A DNA stretch of 60,924 nucleotides from Atopostipes suicloacalis DSM 15692. Lineage in GTDB: Bacteria > Bacillota > Bacilli > Lactobacillales > Carnobacteriaceae_A. This document shows, in pieces, positions 7,504 to 16,602 of the stretch (position 1 is its first letter; the number at the start of each line of letters is the position of its first letter). Made by a program: the position numbers and the translations under genes. A model generated the notes under the pieces. The model worked only from the letters and a program-made list of their open reading frames with translations, was not told the DNA's origin and searched no databases. The stretch is taken from positions 1 through 60,924 of the forward strand of contig NZ_FQUF01000015.1 of the NCBI RefSeq assembly GCF_900129085.1. The letters run 5' to 3'.

Positions 7504-9207
7504 ATGAACATTCAAGATATGCTATTTGAATTTCTAGGCGGCTTGGGAATTTTCTTATTTGGATTAAATTTCATGGGAGAGGGGTTGCAAAAAGCTGCTG
7601 GCGATAATTTGCGTTCTATTTTAAATACTTTTACTTCAACACCTTTACGTTCTATTTTAGCTGGAGCGGTAGTGACTATTCTCATTCAAAGTAGTTCAGC
7701 TACAACAGTATTAACAGTTGGTTTAGTTAGTGCCGGTTTTATGTCTTTAAGACAAGCTATTGGTGTTATAATGGGAGCAAATATTGGGACAACGATTACG
7801 GCCTTTATTATCGGTATTGATATTGGATCTTATGCTTTACCTATTATTGCTGTTGGTTCCTTTATGATTTTCTTTTCTAAAAAAGCAATTATACAAAATA
7901 TTGGTAAAATTATTTTGGGTTTTGGAGCACTTTTTATTGGTTTAGAGTTGATGGGTTCGGGAATGGCTCCATTAGAAGATCTTCCTCAATTCAAAGAACT
8001 TATGATTAAGTTTTCTGACAGCCCATTATTAGGCGTTTCTGTAGGAACGGTCTTAACTCTTGTTGTTCAAAGTTCCAGTGCTTTAATTGGTATTCTTCAA
8101 GAAATGTTCTTACATGGGACAATGACTTTAAATGCTGCTTTGCCCATATTATTTGGAAGTAACATTGGAACGACAATTACGGCTGTATTAGCTGCTTTAG
8201 GAACAAGTATTGTTGCCAAACGCACTGCTGCCTCACATGTTATTTTTAACTTAGTGGGTACAATTATTGTTATGTTATTATTAAATCCTTTTACATCGCT
8301 TATCGTTATTATTGCAGATTATTTAAATTTAAGTCCTGCTATGCAGATTGCTTTTGCACATGGGTTATTTAATATATTAAATGTTTTCGTTCAAATGTGG
8401 TTTATCAATCAAATTGCAGACTTTGTTACGCGAATCATTCCTGGCGAACCAGAAATCCTCAGTTATGATGATACTCGTTTAGATCAAAGTTTAATTCAAT
8501 CAGCACCTACTATGGCTTTAAATCAAGTTAAATTAGAAATTGAACACATGAGTGAAATTGTAATGGATGAAGTGCATACAACCTATAAATATTTTGAAAA
8601 TCGAGATGAAAAAGATTTTGATAAAGCATCTAAACTCGAGGAAATTACCAATGAAATTGATATGAAATTAACCGAATATTTAATGCTAATTTCTACAACT
8701 GAACTTCCATTAAAAAATTCAAATGAACATACTACGTTAGTTGAAGTCACCAAATATTTAGAACGTATTGGAGATCATGCAGTACATATTTTAACTAATG
8801 TGAAGGAAGGAAATATACTAGCTAAGAAATCAGCCAAAAATAGCGAAGCGTCGGAATTTTTATTCGATGAAGACGTCCTCCGTATGTTTACTTTAATTGA
8901 ACAAAATATTAAAGAAGCTGTAGAATCCTTTATAACAAATAACCGTGAATTAACAAATAAGGTTATGGAAAGAGAAAAAGAAATTAATGCCTTAGAAGAG
9001 CAACTACGTGATAAATACATTGATCTATTAAATCAAGGCGTGGGCCGTCCTTCAGATAGTATTATGTTTGTGGATATTGTTTCTAGTCTAGAACGAATGA
9101 GTGACCATGCCGTAAGAATAGCAAGACATGCTGAAGGTTCTCGTTATCCTTTCCAAAGTCCAGACGCTCCAACAATAGGGGTCGAATTAAAAGAACCGGC
9201 AAATTAA
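7504..9207 (+). CDS. Na+/phosphate cotransporter family protein with PhoU-like domain (copy 1)
   Basis: A 567-residue protein of the NptA/SLC34-like family, thought to move phosphate with Na+. The membrane half (about 1-310) has the inverted-repeat signature twice: QSSSATTVLTVGL with GANIGTTITAF, then QSSSALIGIL with GSNIGTTITAV. The C-terminal half (about 330-550) is cytoplasmic and PhoU-like, with paired ERIGDHAVHI and ERMSDHAVRI helices that may bind metal or regulate transport. It has its own promoter, a TTGGAGGAAAG ribosome site and a terminator. A second, diverged copy lies at 13569-15287. Transport of phosphate is known for some family members; here it is inferred. Confidence 0.88.
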   Translation: MNIQDMLFEFLGGLGIFLFGLNFMGEGLQKAAGDNLRSILNTFTSTPLRSILAGAVVTILIQSSSATTVLTVGLVSAGFMSLRQAIGVIMGANIGTTITAFIIGIDIGSYALPIIAVGSFMIFFSKKAIIQNIGKIILGFGALFIGLELMGSGMAPLEDLPQFKELMIKFSDSPLLGVSVGTVLTLVVQSSSALIGILQEMFLHGTMTLNAALPILFGSNIGTTITAVLAALGTSIVAKRTAASHVIFNLVGTIIVMLLLNPFTSLIVIIADYLNLSPAMQIAFAHGLFNILNVFVQMWFINQIADFVTRIIPGEPEILSYDDTRLDQSLIQSAPTMALNQVKLEIEHMSEIVMDEVHTTYKYFENRDEKDFDKASKLEEITNEIDMKLTEYLMLISTTELPLKNSNEHTTLVEVTKYLERIGDHAVHILTNVKEGNILAKKSAKNSEASEFLFDEDVLRMFTLIEQNIKEAVESFITNNRELTNKVMEREKEINALEEQLRDKYIDLLNQGVGRPSDSIMFVDIVSSLERMSDHAVRIARHAEGSRYPFQSPDAPTIGVELKEPAN

Positions 9208-9218
9208 AACTTATGAAT

Positions 9219-9249
9219 AAAAGACAAGATGTCATGTCTTGTCTTTTTC
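9219..9249 (+). terminator. Terminator after Na/Pi cotransporter copy 1
   Basis: AAAGACAAGA (9220-9229) pairs with TCTTGTCTTT (9237-9246) and is followed by T residues. Confidence 0.85.
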
Positions 9250-9285
9250 ATTTTTAATTAGAGATTTTAAGTAGAAAGGAAACTA

Positions 9286-10779
9286 ATGAGAAAGAATAAA
9301 GATATTAAACGAGCAATCATATTAAATCCTTTGGTTATTATTATCTATGGGCTAGCCTGTTACTATTTAGCGGAGCTTGCACGTTATGGTGGTGTTAAAA
9401 GAAGAGTGCCGATCATCATTTTTATGTTATCCCTTCTTATTATTTGGTTTATTTATTCTTTTTTCAAAATGCGAAAGCAAAAATCGAAGTCAAATCAAAT
9501 AGAACTTTCAAAGGATTCACTTAAAATGATACAAACCAGTAAATGGTGGTTTGGCTTGACAGTGCTGGCGTTTATTTTCATCACTTCGTATACCGGGTAT
9601 GACATTTACCAAAGTGCTATTCCATATAATGGAAAATTGTCATGGGTTATTCAGCAGATCCGTTCAGAAAGAGAAGTTCCTTTTACTCGTAAAAATATTT
9701 ATGAGGATGGTTTACTCGGACTGATTGAAGATGTAAATCAGAAAGTTGAATTGCCTGATGAGTTATATCTATCAAATGAAGTCGATCTTTCTTTTACTAA
9801 AGAGGGACAAATCACTAAATTTTATGGTTTCATATATGGTAAAAATACAAAAGGGGAGACAGATACTTTTTTATTGTCTTATGATGAAAAGAAAAACCAA
9901 AATCTCCAGATTTATTTAGACAATTACCTAGAAGCTACTTATGATAAAGACAAGTTACTTCAACCTTTAATAGATGGTTTAGAAGTGATCCCTTTAGATG
10001 AAATATTTAAAGAATTAGATGTAGAACTCTTTGAATTAAATTATGCGGGTTTTGAAGTAAGCCCCAACAATATGGAATGGAAAAATCAATACTATAATGA
10101 AGAAGGTCTCCTTGATATACCTTATAGTACTGACGATTATGTGGGGTATTCCTTTAAGATACATGAAACTGATGGTTCTGAACTGGCATATTTAAAATTT
10201 AATTTTGTTTCTTACGATCCTGTAGCTATTGAAAAATACGTAGAACAAAAAGCTAAAGAAGAAGCCCAAGAAGCAGATCCAAATTATTTTCCAGAAGAAG
10301 CGATCGCAGAGGAATATTTTCTAAATGAAAAGATTGGTTATCAACTTGTGGAAATTGATGCTGCTTTAGGCAGTCGATTTTATGGATTAAGAAAAACGGA
10401 AGATGGAGGGCTTACCTGGACCATGCATAATGAAGCTCCTTTTCTTGATCGGGCAGGAATTGCTGCAGGTTTAACATTCATCGACGAAGAACTTGGATTT
10501 ATTGCATTATCTCATAATGGTGGAAATGAAGCTGATTTATTTAGAACATCAGATGGTGGGGTGACCTTTGAGCCGGTTGAACTTCCTTCAGTCTCTGTTA
10601 CACAAAATGGAGCAGAATTTGAGCCCTTTGATTTTCCGGAAATGCCTATCGAATCTAATGGGCAACTAATCTTATATGTAAATCAAGGGGCTGATGGAGA
10701 CTATCAAAAAGATGCAAAAGCTTCCTATGTTTCTGATGATCGAGGACAAACGTTTGAATTTGTAGAAATCGAACGTTGA
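9286..10779 (+). CDS. Membrane-anchored protein of unknown function with BNR/Asp-box repeats
   Basis: A 497-residue protein I do not recognise as a named family. Two or three membrane segments lie in the first ~110 residues (about 10-30, 42-60 and 86-105). A ~380-residue part follows that is probably outside the cell. The C-terminal third contains Asp-box-like turns TEDGGLTW, TSDGGVTF and SDDRGQTF, which are beta-propeller blade marks seen in sialidases and photosystem-assembly (YCF48-like) proteins. No sialidase active-site set is visible. AGAAAGGAAAC precedes the ATG. It stands alone between two terminators. It may be a surface sensor or binding protein, but function cannot be stated. Confidence 0.72.
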   Translation: MRKNKDIKRAIILNPLVIIIYGLACYYLAELARYGGVKRRVPIIIFMLSLLIIWFIYSFFKMRKQKSKSNQIELSKDSLKMIQTSKWWFGLTVLAFIFITSYTGYDIYQSAIPYNGKLSWVIQQIRSEREVPFTRKNIYEDGLLGLIEDVNQKVELPDELYLSNEVDLSFTKEGQITKFYGFIYGKNTKGETDTFLLSYDEKKNQNLQIYLDNYLEATYDKDKLLQPLIDGLEVIPLDEIFKELDVELFELNYAGFEVSPNNMEWKNQYYNEEGLLDIPYSTDDYVGYSFKIHETDGSELAYLKFNFVSYDPVAIEKYVEQKAKEEAQEADPNYFPEEAIAEEYFLNEKIGYQLVEIDAALGSRFYGLRKTEDGGLTWTMHNEAPFLDRAGIAAGLTFIDEELGFIALSHNGGNEADLFRTSDGGVTFEPVELPSVSVTQNGAEFEPFDFPEMPIESNGQLILYVNQGADGDYQKDAKASYVSDDRGQTFEFVEIER

Positions 10780-10788
10780 TTATAAATT

Positions 10789-10829
10789 AAAAATAGGACA
10801 ACTCTTTTAAAGGAGTGTCCTATTTTTAT
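10789..10829. terminator. Shared terminator between convergent genes
   Basis: AAATAGGACA...TGTCCTATTT with inner CTC/GAG pairs and T/A runs on both sides. It can end the BNR-protein transcript and that of fabV. Confidence 0.85.
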
Positions 10830-10856
10830 AAATTAATATCTTTTTTATCTATTTTT

Positions 10857-12053
10857 TTAATATTCTAATGCTTGTAATTCTTCCAGTGTAATTTCTTCTT
10901 CTTGATATCCTTCAACTTGAAAGCCGCTTAAGTTTGCGAATTCTTTTAAAAATATACTATAACCCGTAAGGTCCGTGTTAAAATTATCGGCATTAATTTT
11001 ATTAATTAGCTTCTCTGTTTCTGCTTGTACTTCAGGGTCTAATTCCCAACTATCTGGACGGAGACGGCCTTCTTCATCGTATTCGGGATGATTGCCATAA
11101 AGCATCTTTCGATAAATACGATCTTGATGCATAATCGGTGTTTCATGCGTCCCTTTATCGGCCATCACTCGATAAAGCCCCATACAGTAAACAGGAAAGA
11201 AGGGGATAACTGAACTAGCTTTTGTTGTGACAGCTGTTGCTACAACAATAGTTGATTTTCCATTGATGTCTGCTAAAAGCTCATTAATTTTTGCGGATTT
11301 TACTTCGCAATCTGCTTTCGCTTGTCCCAATGTACCTTCTCCATAATAGGGTTTGTTTAAATCGGAACCTAAATAGGAATAATTAACAGTTTGGATACCT
11401 TCAGCGAGGACATCCGCTTCTTTTAAAGCTTTCATCCACAGTAACCAATCTTCGCCACCCATAACACTCACTGTATCTTCAATTTCCTCTTCAGTAGCCG
11501 GTTCTAATGTTTGTTCATAAAACTCTTGTTTTTGCATATTAACATTTGGTCCCACAACTTCTTGGCCGATTGATTTAATTACAGAGGATATTCGTTCACC
11601 AGTATCCGGATCAAAACGTATCCCTGAAGCTAAGCTATAAACAACTAAATCAACTTTGCCGTCAAATTCTTTTTTAATATAACGAATGACGTCTTGTTTG
11701 GTTTCGTGACTAAAAGCATCTTGAACGAAATTCTTCGCAATTAATCCTTCTTTTTCAGCAGCTTGCTTGAAGTAAATATTATTATACCAACCCGCTGTGC
11801 CTAAATTTTTCTCAGATTTAGGTCCTTTTTCGAAAGATAAACCGATCGTGTCAGCTCCTGCACCAAAAGCTAAGCTAATCCGTGTAGCTAAACCATAACT
11901 AGAGGAAGCACCAATGATTAACACCTTTTTAGGTCCTTCATAGGCTCCTTGTTCTTTTACATAGTTTATTTGATTTTGAATTTCTTGTTTACACCCAATT
12001 GGATTCACGCTTAATGAAACATTCCCACGCAATTTTTGTTCGAATTTGATCAT
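10857..12053 (-). CDS. fabV: FabV-type trans-2-enoyl-ACP/CoA reductase
   Basis: A 398-residue NADH-dependent enoyl reductase of the FabV/TER group, which performs the last step of a fatty-acid elongation cycle (or reduces crotonyl-CoA in TER enzymes). The Rossmann motif GASSSYGLATR is at about residues 48-58. The FabV catalytic Tyr-(8)-Lys is visible in PYYGEGTLGQAK, with SLASG, and the conserved C-terminal ELDPEVQ and GYSIFLKEFANLSGF. It is monocistronic, not in a fab cluster, and GGAGGTTC precedes its ATG. FabV enzymes are commonly insensitive to triclosan. Whether this is the main or an accessory enoyl reductase cannot be judged from this window. Confidence 0.95.
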   Translation of the reverse strand: MIKFEQKLRGNVSLSVNPIGCKQEIQNQINYVKEQGAYEGPKKVLIIGASSSYGLATRISLAFGAGADTIGLSFEKGPKSEKNLGTAGWYNNIYFKQAAEKEGLIAKNFVQDAFSHETKQDVIRYIKKEFDGKVDLVVYSLASGIRFDPDTGERISSVIKSIGQEVVGPNVNMQKQEFYEQTLEPATEEEIEDTVSVMGGEDWLLWMKALKEADVLAEGIQTVNYSYLGSDLNKPYYGEGTLGQAKADCEVKSAKINELLADINGKSTIVVATAVTTKASSVIPFFPVYCMGLYRVMADKGTHETPIMHQDRIYRKMLYGNHPEYDEEGRLRPDSWELDPEVQAETEKLINKINADNFNTDLTGYSIFLKEFANLSGFQVEGYQEEEITLEELQALEY

Positions 12054-12127
12054 GATGAACCTCCATACAATATGTTAGTACTAGAATAACAGAAATCGTT
12101 TAAAGGATATAGCCAAATCATTGATTT

Positions 12128-12665
12128 AGTTGGGGCCAAGTTACATAAATATTGAAAAGTTTCAGGCGGGGTATGAAGCGGGAGTGAAATCCATAGACCC
12201 TGCGATAGAAGTTGATGCACAATAAATTGAGTCGTTCTCTGATGCTGGCCTTGCCCAACAAACAGCGAGTGCGATGTATGCTAATGATGTGGATGTTATT
12301 TTTCATGCGGCAGGTAATGCAGGAAATGGAGTAAATACTGAGACGCGTAATCGATTAGAATCAGGGCAAACAAAGATATTTGAGTTATTGGAGTTGGTCG
12401 TGACCAATCAGAAGAGGGCGAATAGAAAGAGGGGAACTTTGTTTTAACCTCAACATTAAAAGAGTTGGGTAGAGCTGCTGAAAATGAAGCAAATGATACG
12501 ATGGACGATAATTTTCATGGTGGCGAACATATTGTGAGTAACTTAGAAGATGGGGATGTCGGAGTTGTTAAAACAAGCCTATCTGATGAAATAAAAAAAG
12601 CAGTTGCAATAGCAGAACAGCAAATTATTTATGAGGAAATAAATGTTCCTGAATCTCTTCAATAA
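12128..12665 (+). pseudogene. BMP-family nucleoside-binding lipoprotein remnant
   Basis: The C-terminal half of a basic-membrane-protein (Med/BmpA) ABC substrate-binding lipoprotein, the type that delivers nucleosides to an importer. Recognisable stretches are KFQAGYEAGVKSIDPAIEVDAQ, DVDVIFHAAGNAGNGVN, VIGVGRDQSEEGE, EGNFVLTSTLKELGRAAENE and DVGVVKTSLSDEIK. It is broken by TAA after DAQ (near 12222), TGA before VIGVG, TAG after EEGE (near 12424), at least one frame change near 12370, and loss of the N-terminal half with the lipobox. The intact 3' piece from about 12465 is not a gene of its own. No companion ABC genes are adjacent. Confidence 0.82.
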
Positions 12666-12833
12666 AATAAACTAAGCATTATCGAACGATCTACTATCAA
12701 CGCAATCTTTCTTAGTATATAATTATTTATTAATAGAATAATTACTTTTTAAAAATAACAATATATTGATTAATAAAGTCTGATTACCATTTTGTTGTTA
12801 ACAATTTAAGGTACCTTAAAGGAGTGTTAAAAA

Positions 12834-13355
12834 TTGAGTATATATTTTTATGGTTGTGTGACACTAGATGGTTATCTTGCTGATAAGAACCATCGTCTTG
12901 ACTGGCTTCATCAATCTGGAACAGTTACACAAACGGATTACGAAAGCTTCTATAAGAGTATGGACATTACAATCATGGGTAAAAGAACATTTGAGGAAAT
13001 TGAACAGATGGAGAATATTAGTAGGATATATCCAACAACTAAAAATTATGTATTTACACATTCTGAGAATTTGCCAGCCGAAACCTTTATTCCTAAGAAC
13101 GAAAATGTAGTTCATTTTGTGAAGAAAATAGAACAAGATAAAAACATTTGGATTGTTGGAGGAAACACGATATTAGCCCCTCTTTTAGATAATGAAATGG
13201 TTGATTATATGATTATCCAAGTTGCTCCTGTATTATTAGGGAAAGGGATACCGTTGTTTTCTCAAGAGGAAGGCTTGAAGCATTTTTGTCTAGAGGAAGT
13301 TAAAAAGTATGGACCGTTTGCAGAATTAATTTACAGTAAAAATAACTCTTTATAA
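12834..13355 (+). CDS. RibD C-terminal / dihydrofolate reductase-like domain protein
   Basis: A 173-residue single-domain protein of the RibD_C/DHFR-fold family (YyaP/YwjB-like), which are NADPH-binding reductases of mostly unknown substrate. Typical landmarks are FYGCVTLDGYLAD at the start, DITIMGKRTFEEI near 45-57, NIWIVGGNTI near 105 and APVLLGKGIPLF near 130. The start is TTG at 12834 behind AAAGGAG. It is preceded by TTGTTAACAA, a perfect 10-base palindrome near 12793-12802 that could be regulatory. It is distinct from the true FolA at 52933-53496. Function is not assigned beyond the fold. Confidence 0.82.
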   Translation: MSIYFYGCVTLDGYLADKNHRLDWLHQSGTVTQTDYESFYKSMDITIMGKRTFEEIEQMENISRIYPTTKNYVFTHSENLPAETFIPKNENVVHFVKKIEQDKNIWIVGGNTILAPLLDNEMVDYMIIQVAPVLLGKGIPLFSQEEGLKHFCLEEVKKYGPFAELIYSKNNSL

Positions 13356-13568
13356 TTATTGATTTCAATAGTAAGCACTAGAAAACGAAAGCTATTTTTT
13401 TAGAACGGTTAGTCTTCGTCTGAAATTTAGTGATTTCTTTTTAAAAATAAAGAAAGCGCCATCTTTATTCAGGAAATTATTTATAAGAAGATATGAAATG
13501 GAATCAAAAGTGAAAGAGAGGAATAATTAACCAGAAGAAAAAACAGGAGAGAAAGCGGGAGAAAAATC

Positions 13569-15287
13569 ATGGAAATTTTAATGGATGTACTGTTTATGTT
13601 AGGCGGAGTTGCTGTATTTATGTATGGTATGAAATTAATGAGCTCCAGTCTAGAACAAAATGCAGGATCAGGAATCCGAAATCTTTTTAAAAAAATGGAT
13701 AAAAATAGAGGGATTAATTACGGAATTGGAATAGGGGCTACAGCACTTGTTCAGTCATCTTCTGCCACTTCAATTATGACTATTGGACTTGCCCATGCAA
13801 ATATTGTAACCGTCCAACAGGGGGCTGGATTTATCTTAGGATCAAAGGTCGGTACTACTCTTACGGCATTTATATTTGCTCTTTCAGGACTAAGTACCGG
13901 AGCCTTTAATATTAGTTATGTTTTTGCCTCTTTAGCATTTATCGGTGTTATGATAATCTTCTCTACTGAAAATGCAATGCTTAATAAATTTGCTCCTTTT
14001 TTAATCGGATTTGGGATGCTGTTTATTGGAATGGAAGTTATGGAAGTGGCACTTGGTGGCGCAGATTCGACTTTAAGTATCGAACTTTCTAAAGTATTTA
14101 AATATGACATTATGCAAAATCCTTTTTTACTCGTATTATTAGGAATTCTTTTTGCAGGTATTATACAATCATCAACTGCAGCAACCGGAGTTTTCATTGC
14201 TTTCTTAGCTACAGGAGTTATTCAAAATATAGATCAATCATTCTTTCTAGTGATGGGAGCAAATGTTGGAACTTGTTCCGATGGGATTATGGCTTCTTTG
14301 ACCACGAATGCCAAAGGGAAACGAATTGCCCTGTTTCATTTGATCACAAGTACAATAGGAGCATTAGCTTTTACGATTATTTTGCTTCTTTTCAGAGAGC
14401 CTATTGTTGGATTGTTTGAAAATTTATTCCCTGGAAGACCTCAATTTAGTCTTGCAACTTATAACTTTATTTATAACACGATTTATACTTTAGTATTGCT
14501 TTTCTTTCTTGATCCGCTGGTAGATTTAGTCAATAAAATGTTCAAGGATAAGGGTGAGGGTGAAGACCAGCAAGAATTAGCCTATATTGATGACCGTTTT
14601 TTGAAAACACCTTCCATGGCAATTGAACAAGCATTAAAAGAAACCTATGATATGGCAACTCTTGCAAAGGAAAATATGGATCGTTCTTTTAAAGCATTAA
14701 TTAATGAAGACCTGAGTGAAAAGAAACAAATCAACGATGTTGAAGAGCGAATTAATTTTTTAGCAATCAGTCTTTCTCGCTATTATATTAAAATTTCAGG
14801 AGTTACCCAATCTTCTAGCAATGAAGAGCTAATGGGGAGCTTGCATAATGTAACCAATGATATCGAGCGACTTGGTGACTATGCAATCATATTACTTAAT
14901 GGAACCAGCGATATGAAGGAAAATGATTGGGAGTTTTTAGATCAGACAAAAGAAGAGCTTAGTGAAATTTATGAACTTATTTCGCATATGTTTGACTTAG
15001 GGTTTGATGCATTTAGAACGCGTGAAACAGAACATTTTAGTGAAATTGCAGAACTTCAAAAGAAGGTTGAGAAATTAATATCATTTGCTCGAAACGAACA
15101 TGTAGTACGTCTAAATTCAGGTGAGTATCCTGTTGGGGTATCGAAGATACTTTATGCCATCTTATTTTCATTTGAAAGAATGTCAGGTCATATTGTGAAT
15201 CTTGCCTTTTCGATTAGATCTACAACTGGAAGCAAAACAGAAGCCTTAGAAGCTATTGAAAAAGAAAAGAAAACAGTAAAAAATTAA
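13569..15287 (+). CDS. Na+/phosphate cotransporter family protein with PhoU-like domain (copy 2)
   Basis: A 572-residue paralogue of the protein at 7504-9207. The membrane half has QSSSATSIMTIGL with GSKVGTTLTAF, then QSSTAATGVFIAF with GANVGTCSDGI; the second repeat has drifted from the GTTITA form. The PhoU-like C-terminal half includes DIERLGDYAIIL and SFERMSGHIVNLAF. The drift at presumed substrate residues suggests a different affinity or substrate from copy 1, or relaxed selection. A GCGGGAG site precedes the ATG. The 213-base gap before it holds no gene. Confidence 0.87.
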   Translation: MEILMDVLFMLGGVAVFMYGMKLMSSSLEQNAGSGIRNLFKKMDKNRGINYGIGIGATALVQSSSATSIMTIGLAHANIVTVQQGAGFILGSKVGTTLTAFIFALSGLSTGAFNISYVFASLAFIGVMIIFSTENAMLNKFAPFLIGFGMLFIGMEVMEVALGGADSTLSIELSKVFKYDIMQNPFLLVLLGILFAGIIQSSTAATGVFIAFLATGVIQNIDQSFFLVMGANVGTCSDGIMASLTTNAKGKRIALFHLITSTIGALAFTIILLLFREPIVGLFENLFPGRPQFSLATYNFIYNTIYTLVLLFFLDPLVDLVNKMFKDKGEGEDQQELAYIDDRFLKTPSMAIEQALKETYDMATLAKENMDRSFKALINEDLSEKKQINDVEERINFLAISLSRYYIKISGVTQSSSNEELMGSLHNVTNDIERLGDYAIILLNGTSDMKENDWEFLDQTKEELSEIYELISHMFDLGFDAFRTRETEHFSEIAELQKKVEKLISFARNEHVVRLNSGEYPVGVSKILYAILFSFERMSGHIVNLAFSIRSTTGSKTEALEAIEKEKKTVKN

Positions 15288-15326
15288 TCTTAATTCACTT
15301 TATAATGAATCTCCAGGATCTGCATA

Positions 15327-15373
15327 TAAAAAAATAGTAATTCTCGTATAATTATTCCTTCGAGAATTACTAT
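15327..15373 (-). terminator. Perfect 13-bp hairpin, terminator-like on the minus strand
   Basis: ATAGTAATTCTCG (15334-15346) and CGAGAATTACTAT (15361-15373) are perfect inverted copies. On the minus strand the stem is followed by TTTTTTT (15327-15333), so it would stop leftward transcription, including any readthrough of the toxin-antitoxin pair toward the convergent cotransporter gene. On the plus strand it lacks a T-run. Confidence 0.6.
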
Positions 15374-16031
15374 AAATACTAAGTTTATTAAAAAGTAAAA
15401 TACCTGAGATAAAATACAAAATCTAGATTAGTAGTTGATAGTCAATTTTAAGGGATATTTCCAACTATTCCAAGCATTTTAAGAGGATCTGGTGGATAGA
15501 CACCAACAATCAAATTTGAAATGAGCTCAGAGACGTCTTAAGATTCTGAAATTATTAATTATAATTATTAAAGATATAGTATCGATAATTAAAGATGATG
15601 TGTTATAAAATATTAAAGTTTATTAGCAGAAAGTTTTCTAAGAGAAAATTAAAGTAATTTTTTCTTAGAATTTAATCTGTAATAAGAGGAAAGATCGTTG
15701 ACAAGAGAAAAAAACGATGTAAAGTTACAAAATTATCTCAAAAGAGAGCAAAAAGAGGGGTAAAAGGTATTTCAAATGAAACTTAGATGGGGATTTATAT
15801 TTTTATTAATTAGGTTTACATAATATATATTATACTGAGTTATATGTATAAAATTCTTATAAATGGTCAATGTATCTTTGATTTTAAGCACCTATCTTTT
15901 CTAATATATTTCTTTGATATCTATTAAATATGAATTAAAGACTTTATTGCTACATTTTACGTCATTATTAACCAACATACACTTAAAGTTAGTTATAAAT
16001 ATTATTCATCAATAGATTTTCTATATATACT
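15374..16031. other. Gene-free AT-rich stretch (~660 bp)
   Basis: No frame here is open for a convincing gene. One frame around 15455-15570 gives a broken run (TIPSILRGSGG, stop, TPTIKFEMSSETS, stop) that could be a fossil of an unidentified protein. The only clear structure is the inverted repeat at 15636-15670. I cannot assign a function. Confidence 0.5.
15636..15670. repeat. 15-bp inverted repeat with 5-base loop
   Basis: TTCTAAGAGAAAATT (15636-15650) and AATTTTTTCTTAGAA (15656-15670) pair along their whole length with one G:U. No T-run follows and no gene lies next to it. Confidence 0.7.
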
Positions 16032-16071
16032 AAAAAAGCATTTCTAGCTTGTTGCTGTTGAAATGCTTTTT
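16032..16071. terminator. Terminator after the toxin gene, usable in both directions
   Basis: AAAAAGCATTTC and GAAATGCTTTTT flank a ~15-base loop. Read leftward it lies directly after the toxin stop codon. Confidence 0.8.
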
Positions 16072-16075
16072 ATAA

Positions 16076-16348
16076 TTATTTATAAATTTTATTACGATGA
16101 CCGACTTCAAGAGCAAGAACAATTAATTGTTCTTGCTCAATAACACATATCACGCGGTAATTTCCTATACGATAGCGCCATTTTCCTTTGTGATTACCAA
16201 CTAAAGCTTTACCATGATTTTTAGGGTTATTTGTATTTTGAATATTCAAATCAAGCCAATTCATAATATTTTTCTGTACAAATTTATCCATCTTTTTAAT
16301 TTGCTTAACAAACCGTTGAGAGTATTTTAGTTTATAAGTTTCCCTCAT
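16076..16348 (-). CDS. RelE/ParE-superfamily toxin
   Basis: A 90-residue basic protein of the type II toxin RelE group, members of which usually cut mRNA on the ribosome. Typical features are YSQRFVKQIKKMD at the N-terminus, HGKALVGNHKGKWRYRIGNYRVIC in the middle (the conserved Arg-rich strand) and LEVGHRNKIY at the end. It starts one base after the antitoxin stop, a coupled arrangement, and is transcribed with it from the palindromic promoter at 16603-16653. Catalytic activity is inferred. The gene looks intact. Confidence 0.9.
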   Translation of the reverse strand: MRETYKLKYSQRFVKQIKKMDKFVQKNIMNWLDLNIQNTNNPKNHGKALVGNHKGKWRYRIGNYRVICVIEQEQLIVLALEVGHRNKIYK

Positions 16349-16349
16349 C

Positions 16350-16571
16350 CTATAACTCTAATTCTTTCATTAAATCATCATGATCTACAGTTACTGGATC
16401 AACTAGATATTCCTCGTATGCTTTCTCTGCAACAATTGCATCATATCTGTTTTCTAAATTTTCTAAGGTGGTTGTTTTTAATAATTCAGACAAACTTTTG
16501 CCTTCAAACTTTGCCATTGCATCTAAAAATTGTTTCTCAGATTCAGATACTCTAACCGTTATAGTTGCCAT
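16350..16571 (-). CDS. RelB/DinJ-type ribbon-helix-helix antitoxin
   Basis: A 73-residue protein with an N-terminal ribbon-helix-helix DNA-binding part (ATITVRVSESEKQFLDAMA, then GKSLSELLK) and an acidic C-terminal tail that would wrap the toxin. It is the first gene of the pair. AAGGAG lies about 8 bases before the ATG. Antitoxins of this kind repress their own operon by binding palindromes, and a strikingly perfect one covers the promoter just upstream. Confidence 0.9.
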   Translation of the reverse strand: MATITVRVSESEKQFLDAMAKFEGKSLSELLKTTTLENLENRYDAIVAEKAYEEYLVDPVTVDHDDLMKELEL

Positions 16572-16602
16572 TTAAAGCACTCCTTTATTTTTATTCAATA
16601 GT

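Noticed and set aside
12073-12090. FapR- or FabT-like operator upstream of fabV
   Set aside because: Only a TTAGTAC half-site is present; the full palindrome is poor and matches neither regulator well.
12118-12306. 62-codon minus-strand ORF
   Set aside because: It is the shadow of the BMP lipoprotein remnant, whose plus-strand wording is clearly protein-like.
12465-12665. Separate 66-codon gene
   Set aside because: It is the intact 3' piece of the BMP pseudogene, not an independent gene.
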